Assembly (NCBI RefSeq): GCF_003634825.1
Contig: NZ_RBXD01000001.1
Span: 2,378,501-2,442,500 of the forward strand
Source of the DNA: Flavobacterium sp. 123
Lineage (GTDB): Bacteria; Bacteroidota; Bacteroidia; Flavobacteriales; Flavobacteriaceae
Length of the DNA stretch: 64,000 bases
Reading direction: 5' to 3'
The position numbers were made by a program, and so were the translations under genes. This document shows positions 56,018 to 62,962 of this stretch, piece after piece. The notes beneath the pieces are model-generated. The model saw only the letters and a program-made list of their open reading frames with translations, did no database searches and was not told the origin of the DNA. Position 1 is the first letter of the stretch. Every line of letters starts with the position of its first letter.

Positions 56018-56156
56018 ACACAACGTTTCGCGGCTTCATGAAGTGGCGATTAACCAAGACCAAGCCTTAACAAACATAAACAAAACTTTTAATTAAAAAC
56101 CTTTCCAATTTCTGATAAATCCCGAGCCTCGCCATTTCTTGAAACCGCTGTTAGTG
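56018..56156 (-). repeat. attC-like site C (end of cassette 3)
   Basis: Outer cores are ACACAAC (56018-56024) and GTTAGTG (56150-56156). Inner arms are CGCGGCTTCATGAAGTGGCGA and TCGCCATTTCTTGAAACCGC. Apart from the left core contributed by the next cassette, it is identical to site D. Confidence 0.85.
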
Positions 56157-56459
56157 GCTGTTTTTATTTTTTCCACTTTCTGTTTTTCCATTTTCAGTTT
56201 TTTCTAAGTTGTCTAATTCTGGAGTTGCAATAATTCTTGATAAAAAATGAATTGTTCCAGTTGTTTTAAATTTTTTGGTTGCCCAAATTAGTCCAATAAT
56301 AAATCCAATAACCGATATAGTAATTCCCAGTATCATCCCATTTTGGTTTGGGAAATAGTAATAAATTCCAAGACTAAAACCAATTCCAAGTAGAGTAGGC
56401 GACAATACAATTTGAATCCAACCTACAATTTCAGTTATTATTTCAAAAATTTTATGCAT
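56151..56459 (-). CDS. Cassette 3, second gene: small membrane protein
   Basis: The 102-aa protein has two to three hydrophobic segments (about 8-32 and 38-60) and a charged tail (EKTENGKTESGKNKNSH). I recognise no family. The TAA stop lies within the attC core CACTAAC. The start is 10 bp after the 116-aa gene. An identical copy lies at 56980-57288. Confidence 0.75.
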   Translation of the reverse strand: MHKIFEIITEIVGWIQIVLSPTLLGIGFSLGIYYYFPNQNGMILGITISVIGFIIGLIWATKKFKTTGTIHFLSRIIATPELDNLEKTENGKTESGKNKNSH

Positions 56460-56469
56460 TTCAATTATT

Positions 56470-56820
56470 TTAATTTAGTAAACTTTCAATTAACATAATC
56501 AAAAGCATAATTCCGATTACAATTACTGCACCTTTTAGATAAATTTTCTGAATTTTCTTTTGATCACGATAATCAGAAGTTTGAATTGTTTCAGTGTTTG
56601 CTATTATTTCATTTTCGATAAAAATTTTGTCTATTTTAATTCTGTCATCATTTTTTATGAAGTATCTAATTCCACTTTCAAACATTGGTTGATTTTCAAT
56701 ATCGCAATAATATTCAATACTCTGCTTTTCGAGTTCGCTTTCAAAGATTATTTTGTCTTTCGGCAAAACATATATTTTTACGTTATTCTCGAACAATATT
56801 TTTGGTGTGTTTACTTTCAT
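56470..56820 (-). CDS. Cassette 3, first gene: tail-anchored small protein
   Basis: The 116-aa protein is soluble and charged up to about residue 93 and ends in a hydrophobic segment (GAVIVIGIMLLIMLIESLL), so it is probably anchored by its C-terminus. No family is recognised. It starts 33 bases after the cassette boundary. With the 102-aa membrane protein it may form a two-protein unit. An identical copy lies at 57299-57649. Confidence 0.75.
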   Translation of the reverse strand: MKVNTPKILFENNVKIYVLPKDKIIFESELEKQSIEYYCDIENQPMFESGIRYFIKNDDRIKIDKIFIENEIIANTETIQTSDYRDQKKIQKIYLKGAVIVIGIMLLIMLIESLLN

Positions 56821-56846
56821 TTTTGCGCCATTTTAGGCAAAATAGC

Positions 56847-56985
56847 CACTAACGTTTCGCGGCTTCATGAAGTGGCGATTAACCAAGACCAAGCCTTAAC
56901 AAACATAAACAAAACTTTTAATTAAAAACCTTTCCAATTTCTGATAAATCCCGAGCCTCGCCATTTCTTGAAACCGCTGTTAGTG
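56847..56985 (-). repeat. attC-like site D (end of cassette 2)
   Basis: Outer cores are CACTAAC (56847-56853) and GTTAGTG (56979-56985). The inner arms are the same as in site C, with 17 of 20 positions complementary. Confidence 0.85.
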
Positions 56986-57288
56986 GCTGTTTTTATTTTT
57001 TCCACTTTCTGTTTTTCCATTTTCAGTTTTTTCTAAGTTGTCTAATTCTGGAGTTGCAATAATTCTTGATAAAAAATGAATTGTTCCAGTTGTTTTAAAT
57101 TTTTTGGTTGCCCAAATTAGTCCAATAATAAATCCAATAACCGATATAGTAATTCCCAGTATCATCCCATTTTGGTTTGGGAAATAGTAATAAATTCCAA
57201 GACTAAAACCAATTCCAAGTAGAGTAGGCGACAATACAATTTGAATCCAACCTACAATTTCAGTTATTATTTCAAAAATTTTATGCAT
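56980..57288 (-). CDS. Cassette 2, second gene: small membrane protein (copy)
   Basis: Its amino-acid sequence is identical to the product at 56151-56459 (102 aa, two to three TM segments, charged tail). Its stop codon likewise lies in the attC core of its own cassette. Confidence 0.75.
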   Translation of the reverse strand: MHKIFEIITEIVGWIQIVLSPTLLGIGFSLGIYYYFPNQNGMILGITISVIGFIIGLIWATKKFKTTGTIHFLSRIIATPELDNLEKTENGKTESGKNKNSH

Positions 57289-57298
57289 TTCAATTATT

Positions 57299-57649
57299 TT
57301 AATTTAGTAAACTTTCAATTAACATAATCAAAAGCATAATTCCGATTACAATTACTGCACCTTTTAGATAAATTTTCTGAATTTTCTTTTGATCACGATA
57401 ATCAGAAGTTTGAATTGTTTCAGTGTTTGCTATTATTTCATTTTCGATAAAAATTTTGTCTATTTTAATTCTGTCATCATTTTTTATGAAGTATCTAATT
57501 CCACTTTCAAACATTGGTTGATTTTCAATATCGCAATAATATTCAATACTCTGCTTTTCGAGTTCGCTTTCAAAGATTATTTTGTCTTTCGGCAAAACAT
57601 ATATTTTTACGTTATTCTCGAACAATATTTTTGGTGTGTTTACTTTCAT
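57299..57649 (-). CDS. Cassette 2, first gene: tail-anchored small protein (copy)
   Basis: Its amino-acid sequence is identical to the product at 56470-56820 (116 aa, C-terminal TM segment). It starts 33 bases after the cassette boundary in site E. Confidence 0.75.
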   Translation of the reverse strand: MKVNTPKILFENNVKIYVLPKDKIIFESELEKQSIEYYCDIENQPMFESGIRYFIKNDDRIKIDKIFIENEIIANTETIQTSDYRDQKKIQKIYLKGAVIVIGIMLLIMLIESLLN

Positions 57650-57675
57650 TTTTGCGCCATTTTAGGCAAAATAGC

Positions 57676-57807
57676 CACTAACGTCCCCGCGCTACAAGCA
57701 GTTTGGGACTAAATTATGCCCATTCTTCGGATTTGCCAAATCTTCCAAATACAAACCAATTTTTCCATTAAGCCTAATCCCCAAATTGCTTGTAGCGTGT
57801 GTTAGGC
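57676..57807 (-). repeat. attC-like site E (end of cassette 1)
   Basis: Outer cores are CACTAAC (57676-57682) and GTTAGGC (57801-57807); the latter is an exact canonical GTTRRRY. Inner arms are CGCTACAAGCAGTTTGGG and CCCAAATTGCTTGTAGCG, complementary at 17 of 18 positions. Confidence 0.87.
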
Positions 57808-57820
57808 GTTGTATTTATAT

Positions 57821-58030
57821 TCATCCGATTGCCTCTAATAAATAGAATAATGAAGCCAACGCTAGACATATTATTATAATCCAGTTTCTGACAATTCCAA
57901 TATGTGTGTCCGGTTTATAAAATCCTTCTGCTTTTTCTTTCCTAACGTTAACCCACCATTTATTAAATTTATAATATGCAAATGAAAGAATAGCCAATAG
58001 TATGCTATATAATAAAGATTTATAGTTCAT
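57821..58030 (-). CDS. Cassette 1 gene: 69-aa membrane protein
   Basis: The 69-aa protein has two hydrophobic segments (about 6-20 and 48-66) separated by a charged stretch (NVRKEKAEGFYKPDTH). No family is recognised. It is the gene nearest the recombinase. Its leader from the cassette boundary is long (about 186 bases). The stop is 13 bases before the attC core GCCTAAC. Confidence 0.7.
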   Translation of the reverse strand: MNYKSLLYSILLAILSFAYYKFNKWWVNVRKEKAEGFYKPDTHIGIVRNWIIIICLALASLFYLLEAIG

Positions 58031-58206
58031 GATGCTTTAATTACTTCTCAATTTGTCTGTTATAGTTTCATTTTTCATCCTCGTCCGTAATTTACTATTG
58101 CTCCATTTCTTCCAGTAGGCTTTTAAAAGGTTGCTGTTATTTTGGAAGATTGTTTATTATATATATATCGTTTTCTATTTTAATTTTTGTCTGCTTACAG
58201 CGTATA

Positions 58207-58288
58207 TAACGCCTAACTTGTATATATGTATGATAGTATCATACAAAGCCACCTAAATTTGGGTAGATATATATGACAGACGTCATAC
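58207..58288 (-). other. Candidate attI-like / promoter region at the head of the cassette array
   Basis: The first cassette boundary on the minus strand is GTTAGGCGTTAT (58205-58216). Upstream on that strand lie two palindromes with similar arms: GTATGATA-G-TATCATAC (58228-58244) and TATGAC-AGAC-GTCATA (58272-58287). No attC-type long inverted repeat is present, so this looks like the fixed insertion point. A TTTG at 58244-58247 on the minus strand may be part of an array promoter. The attI role is inference from position. Confidence 0.5.
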
Positions 58289-58319
58289 TTTATTTCAACT
58301 CAAATATATAAATAATTCT

Positions 58320-59363
58320 TTACAAATCATCAAACGGACTCTTTATTTGTTGAATACTTTTCGTACTTACGTGAGTGTAAATTTCGGTAGTTTTGCTACT
58401 GCTATGTCCTAATAATTCTTGTATATATCGCAAATCGGTTCCGTTTTCTAGTAAATGTGTAGCATAACTGTGGCGTAACCAATGTAGAGTTACAGGTTTT
58501 GTGTTTCCAACTTTTTGAAGAGCTTGTTTTAAAACACTTTGTAAACTTTGTTCTGAATAGTGTTCTCCTATATTTTGCCCTTCAAAGAGCCAAGTTTTAG
58601 GTTTGCTTATTACGTAATATTCTCGAAGCATTTCTAATATTTTTGGAGACAAAGGAGCAATTCTATCTTTTTTTCCTTTGGCTTGTCGAATAATTACGAT
58701 TCCTCTTTTTGAATCAATATCAGCTGGTTTTAAATTTAAAAGCTCGCTTCGGCGCAAACCACAACTATAAATTAAGGATAACATTGTTTTGTGTTTGATG
58801 TTGCTATGAGCATTTAAAATTAATTTTATTTCCTCTTTACTCAAAACGTTGGGCAATAGTTTAGCTCGTTTGGGACGGTGTATTTTATCTACCATCATCT
58901 TAGTTTCCTGAATGGTTTGAAAAAATAGTTTAATTGCATTTACAATTTGGTTCTGATACGAAGCCGAAAGATTGTTTTTCAAAATGTACTCGTTGTTGTA
59001 AACAATCACATCTTCATTGGTGATTTCGGCAATGGGTTTTTCTCTATAGAAAACCAGGAAGGATTTCAAGGCTTCAGTATAGGTAGTTATTGTGCTTTCG
59101 CTATACCGTTTGGAACGCAGCCATTGCTTGAATTTCTTAATTTGTTCAATGCCTTCTGCCGATGGAATAATATGTGATAAAGGTGGGATTTTAAACCGAA
59201 TCCGATTTTGTTCTGTATCTGGAATGTGCCAAGCTGCTAGGGATTGACTCCAGCGTGCGCCTTCAATTTGTTTGATTCGGGTAATTAATTCGGTATTTTT
59301 TTCGAAATAAACGGCAATTCGTTTTTCTTTTTTGTGGCTGATGGTTTTGGCTTTCCAGTACAT
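58320..59363 (-). CDS. Tyrosine recombinase (Xer/IntI-like) adjacent to the cassette array
   Basis: The 347-aa protein has an extra N-terminal region (about 1-65, containing IEGARWSQSLAAWHIP). A SAM-like core-binding domain (about 70-165) and a catalytic domain follow. The catalytic residues are Arg204 (GLRRSE), Lys229, His294 and Arg297 (HWLRHSYATHLL), His320 (LGHSS) and Tyr329 (IYTHV). The C-terminus KSPFDDL resembles the SPLDxL end of integron integrases. The IntI-specific insert before the H-x-x-R motif is absent. It is transcribed in the same direction as all cassette genes, its 3' end facing them. Confidence 0.9.
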   Translation of the reverse strand: MYWKAKTISHKKEKRIAVYFEKNTELITRIKQIEGARWSQSLAAWHIPDTEQNRIRFKIPPLSHIIPSAEGIEQIKKFKQWLRSKRYSESTITTYTEALKSFLVFYREKPIAEITNEDVIVYNNEYILKNNLSASYQNQIVNAIKLFFQTIQETKMMVDKIHRPKRAKLLPNVLSKEEIKLILNAHSNIKHKTMLSLIYSCGLRRSELLNLKPADIDSKRGIVIIRQAKGKKDRIAPLSPKILEMLREYYVISKPKTWLFEGQNIGEHYSEQSLQSVLKQALQKVGNTKPVTLHWLRHSYATHLLENGTDLRYIQELLGHSSSKTTEIYTHVSTKSIQQIKSPFDDL

Positions 59364-59710
59364 AGGTTTATGTTGAAGGAACTAAAGGTATTGTTTTTTT
59401 GTAAAACAGTGTTTTGTTGCTTTGGTTATTTTGCAAACGGTTTCCCTATCCCTGATGGATCAATTGCTCTCGCAATTGCCTCTATTGGCGGGGTTCGCCA
59501 CTAGAGATAGAGTGTACAGCAGGATTAGCTTCAAGATTGTTAGATTATCCTTGCTTGTAATGACAATTAAAATGTCAGTTTGTCAGCTAATTTTACGACA
59601 ATTTTAACAAATACTGACAATTTATGGACTGCCATTGCATTGGCACAAAGATTGACTATTGCAACTCGAGCCGTTAAAATAAGTATACAATAAAATTAAA
59701 TATATTAAAA
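59364..59710 (+). promoter_or_regulatory. dnaK upstream region with sigma-54-like promoter and TGTCA/TGACA repeats
   Basis: No gene is seen in these 347 bases. TTGGCAC-AAAGA-TTGAC (59640-59656) resembles a sigma-54 -24/-12 element (TTGGCAC-N5-TTGCw) with one mismatch at -12. Upstream, 59560-59625 holds TGACA/TGTCA elements (TGACAATTAAAATGTCA, TGTCAGTTTGTCAG, ACTGACAATTT), which could be activator sites. Two small hairpins lie near 59458-59510 (AATTGC-TCTC-GCAATT; TTGGCG-GGGTT-CGCCA). Confidence 0.45.
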
Positions 59711-61597
59711 ATGGGTAAAATAATCGGAATTGATTTAGGTACGACCAACTCTTGTGTTTCTGTAATGGAAGGTAATGAAGCAGTTGTTATTCCTAATGCA
59801 GAAGGAAAAAGAACAACGCCATCTATCATCGCTTTTGTTGAAGGTGGAGAAATTAAAGTGGGAGATCCTGCTAAAAGACAAGCAGTAACAAATCCTACCA
59901 AAACGATTGCTTCTATTAAACGTTTTATGGGTCATTCTTTTGCTGAAATCACTGAAGAAGCAAAAAGAGTACCTTATTCAGTAGTAAAAGGGGACAACAA
60001 TACACCACGTGTGGATATTGATGGTCGTTTATATACTGCACAAGAATTGTCAGCTATGACGCTTCAAAAAATGAAAAAAACAGCGGAAGACTATTTAGGT
60101 CAAACTGTTACTGAAGCGGTTATTACTGTTCCTGCTTACTTTAACGATGCACAACGTCAAGCTACTAAAGAAGCTGGTGAAATTGCAGGTCTTAAAGTAA
60201 TGCGTATTATCAACGAACCTACAGCTGCTGCTTTAGCTTACGGTTTAGATAAAAAAGGTAAAGATCAAAAAATCGCTGTTTACGATTTAGGTGGTGGTAC
60301 TTTTGATATCTCTGTTCTTGAATTAGGTGACGGAGTTTTTGAAGTATTGTCTACTAATGGTGATACGCACTTAGGTGGTGATGATTTTGACCAAACTATT
60401 ATTGACTGGTTAGCTGACGAATTCAAAACGGAAGAAGGTATTGATTTACGTTTGGACCCAATGTCATTACAACGTATTAAAGAAGCTGCAGAGAAAGCTA
60501 AAATTGAATTGTCATCTTCTGCTGAAACTGAAATCAACTTACCTTACGTAACTGCTACAGCTTCAGGACCAAAACACTTAGTTAAAAAATTAACTAGAGC
60601 TAAATTTGAACAATTATCTGATTCATTAGTAAAACGTTCAATGGCACCAGTTGCTAAAGCGCTTAAAGATGCAGGTTTATCTACATCTGATATTGACGAA
60701 GTTATCCTTGTAGGAGGTTCTACTCGTATGCCAAGAATTGCTGACGAAGTTGAAAAATTCTTTGGTAAAAAAGCGTCTAAAGGAGTTAACCCTGATGAGG
60801 TTGTTGCTATTGGAGCAGCTATTCAAGGTGGAGTTTTATCTGGAGATGTAAAAGATGTATTGTTACTTGACGTTACACCATTATCTTTAGGTATCGAAAC
60901 TATGGGTGGAGTTATGACTACATTAATTGAGTCTAACACAACTATCCCAACAAAAAAATCGCAAGTATTCTCTACTGCTGCTGATTCTCAACCATCTGTT
61001 GAAATCCACGTATTGCAAGGAGCTAGAGCAATGGCTGCAGATAATAAAACTATCGGTCGTTTCCATTTAGATGGTATTCCACCAGCACCAAGAGGTGTTC
61101 CACAAATTGAAGTAACTTTTGATATTGATGCTAATGGTATCATCAAAGTTTCTGCAACGGATAAAGGAACTGGTAAATCTCATGATATTCGTATCGAAGC
61201 TTCTTCTGGATTAACAGCTGAAGAAATCGAAAGAATGAAAAAAGATGCAGAAGCAAATGCTGATTCTGATAAAATTGCAAGAGAAAGAGCTGAAAAATTG
61301 AACGAAGCTGACGGAATGATCTTCCAAACTGAGTCTCAATTGAAAGAACTTGGAAGCAAATTATCTGATGAAAACAAAGTTGCTGTTGAATATGCATTGA
61401 CTGAATTGAGAATGGCACACCAATCTCAAGATATTCCTGCAATTCAAACTGCTCTTGACAACATTAACGCAGCTTGGAAAAAAGCTACTGAAGCAATGTA
61501 TGCTCAAGGAGAACAAGGTCAAGCTGACGCACAACCACAAGGTGATGCTGCTCAAGGAGACAATGTTGAAGATGTTGAGTTTGAAGAAGTAAAATAA
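59711..61597 (+). CDS. dnaK: Chaperone DnaK (Hsp70)
   Basis: This ATP-dependent chaperone of 628 aa contains the Hsp70 signatures [10 protein letters not shown] (6-15), [16 protein letters not shown] and VGGSTRMP. The acidic C-terminal tail ends [10 protein letters not shown], as is usual for DnaK. No dnaJ or grpE is adjacent. Codon choice is more biased than in the neighbours, as expected of a highly expressed gene. It has its own terminator. Confidence 0.98.
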   Translation: MGKIIGIDLGTTNSCVSVMEGNEAVVIPNAEGKRTTPSIIAFVEGGEIKVGDPAKRQAVTNPTKTIASIKRFMGHSFAEITEEAKRVPYSVVKGDNNTPRVDIDGRLYTAQELSAMTLQKMKKTAEDYLGQTVTEAVITVPAYFNDAQRQATKEAGEIAGLKVMRIINEPTAAALAYGLDKKGKDQKIAVYDLGGGTFDISVLELGDGVFEVLSTNGDTHLGGDDFDQTIIDWLADEFKTEEGIDLRLDPMSLQRIKEAAEKAKIELSSSAETEINLPYVTATASGPKHLVKKLTRAKFEQLSDSLVKRSMAPVAKALKDAGLSTSDIDEVILVGGSTRMPRIADEVEKFFGKKASKGVNPDEVVAIGAAIQGGVLSGDVKDVLLLDVTPLSLGIETMGGVMTTLIESNTTIPTKKSQVFSTAADSQPSVEIHVLQGARAMAADNKTIGRFHLDGIPPAPRGVPQIEVTFDIDANGIIKVSATDKGTGKSHDIRIEASSGLTAEEIERMKKDAEANADSDKIARERAEKLNEADGMIFQTESQLKELGSKLSDENKVAVEYALTELRMAHQSQDIPAIQTALDNINAAWKKATEAMYAQGEQGQADAQPQGDAAQGDNVEDVEFEEVK

Positions 61598-61619
61598 TTT
61601 TTACTACATCATAAAGTAA

Positions 61620-61652
61620 AAAACCGAGCTAGTAATAGCTCGGTTTTTTTTA
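61620..61652 (+). terminator. Terminator of dnaK
   Basis: The arms AAACCGAGCTA (61621-61631) and TAGCTCGGTTT (61636-61646) surround a 4-nt loop, followed by a T run. Confidence 0.9.
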
Positions 61653-61843
61653 TTTCTAAAAACAGCTATTTTATCTGCTAAACATGATTTATCTCATAAA
61701 AGAGCTTATTATTTCTGCCTATTTTTGCGGTATTGTAAGTAATAAAGCAAAGCGGTAATTTTTATTTTTCGAGAAATCAAAAGCAACTAAGAACAGTTTT
61801 TTTGAAAAAGATTTTCGTAATATTACTACATAAATCAATCGGA

Positions 61844-62914
61844 ATGAGAAAAATTAAATACAGAAAAGGAAGAAAACTGCAACCTTATAGTTTAGAATAT
61901 ACAGGGATTCATAAGGACAAAGAGTCAGAAATGCAGCTGTTTGTGTATGATAGTTTTGAGGTCACAGAATATGAGGATTTTAAGGTTTTTGATTTAGATA
62001 AATTAGTAATTCCTCAAAAAACAAATTGGCTGAACATTCATGGATTGAACAATCTTGCTTTAATACAGGCTATTGGCGGACATTTTGATATTGATAATTT
62101 CATGCTAGCCGATATTTTGAATACAACCAGAAGAACCAAATTAGAAGAATCGCATGACAGTTTGTTCTTTAATATCAAATCACTTTTGCCAACCGAGCAT
62201 TCGGATAATATCAGTGTGGAACAAATTAGTTTTTTGATGAAAGACGGTGTTTTAATCTCTTTTCAAGAAAAACGTTCTGATTTTTTCACACACATCAGGG
62301 AACGTATCCGAACGCATTCAGGGATTGTGAGATCTAAAAAAGCAGATTATTTGCTGTACATCCTTTTGGATGCAATTATGGAAAATTTTTACATCACCAT
62401 AGAAAACGAGGAAGACAAAGTGGAGGAGTTAATCAACCTTTCCAAGCGAAGTACAGATCCTATAATTTTAGAAAAAATTGAAAAACATAGGGATAATTTT
62501 AATTTTTTGAAACGTTCTATAATTCCTCTTAGGGATTCTTTGTACGATATAAAAAGTATCAAAGATGATAATGTGTTTAATATAATGGAAGCGGATAATT
62601 TTAGTTTTTTTGCTCGTTTACACCAAAAAAGTTTGGAGCTATTAGAACAAATAGATTCGGATATGGGTTCGTTAGAAAGTGCATCTAATTTCTTTTTTTC
62701 GGCACAAACACATAAGATGAATGAAATCATGAAAACCTTGACTATCGTTTCGGCACTATTTATTCCGCTTACATTTATTGTAGGGGTTTATGGGATGAAT
62801 TTTGAAAACATGCCGGAACTCAAATATCAAAATGGCTATTATGCGATAGTAGCAATTATGGTATTAATCAGTATAGGAATGGTTGTTTATTTTAAAAAAC
62901 GACGTTGGTTTTAA
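61844..62914 (+). CDS. corA: CorA-family magnesium/cobalt transporter
   Basis: The ATG at 61844 gives MRKIKYRKGRKLQ, a 356-aa protein of usual CorA length; an upstream in-frame TTG (61802) is unlikely. The large N-terminal cytoplasmic domain is followed by two C-terminal TM segments. The signature GMN motif (VGVYGMNFENMPE) lies between them and acts as the selectivity filter. It forms a pentameric inner-membrane channel for Mg2+ or Co2+. Confidence 0.93.
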   Translation: MRKIKYRKGRKLQPYSLEYTGIHKDKESEMQLFVYDSFEVTEYEDFKVFDLDKLVIPQKTNWLNIHGLNNLALIQAIGGHFDIDNFMLADILNTTRRTKLEESHDSLFFNIKSLLPTEHSDNISVEQISFLMKDGVLISFQEKRSDFFTHIRERIRTHSGIVRSKKADYLLYILLDAIMENFYITIENEEDKVEELINLSKRSTDPIILEKIEKHRDNFNFLKRSIIPLRDSLYDIKSIKDDNVFNIMEADNFSFFARLHQKSLELLEQIDSDMGSLESASNFFFSAQTHKMNEIMKTLTIVSALFIPLTFIVGVYGMNFENMPELKYQNGYYAIVAIMVLISIGMVVYFKKRRWF

Positions 62915-62962
62915 TTTTTAGAAAAAAGAATAAATAGTAAAGAATAATTAAATAAATCAAAC

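Larger units (their letters stand above)
56024..57681. repeat. Tandem duplication of an 829-bp cassette
   Basis: 56024-56852 and 56853-57681 are copies offset by exactly 829 bp. Each holds the same 116-aa and 102-aa genes and the same attC-like site. The translated products are identical, so the duplication is recent or maintained. The boundaries coincide with the AAC/GTT recombination cores. Confidence 0.9.

Noticed and set aside
56018..57807. Regular repeats at about 829-bp spacing taken as a CRISPR array
   Set aside because: The repeats are over 100 nt, contain genes between them and have attC-type outer cores; there are no short spacers and no cas genes.
58320..59363. Calling the recombinase a canonical integron integrase (IntI)
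   Set aside because: The additional IntI domain before the H-x-x-R motif is missing; only the C-terminal SPFDDL and the context resemble IntI.
60280..61555. Several minus-strand open frames within dnaK
   Set aside because: They are shadows of the strongly codon-biased dnaK gene; the dnaK reading frame is intact.
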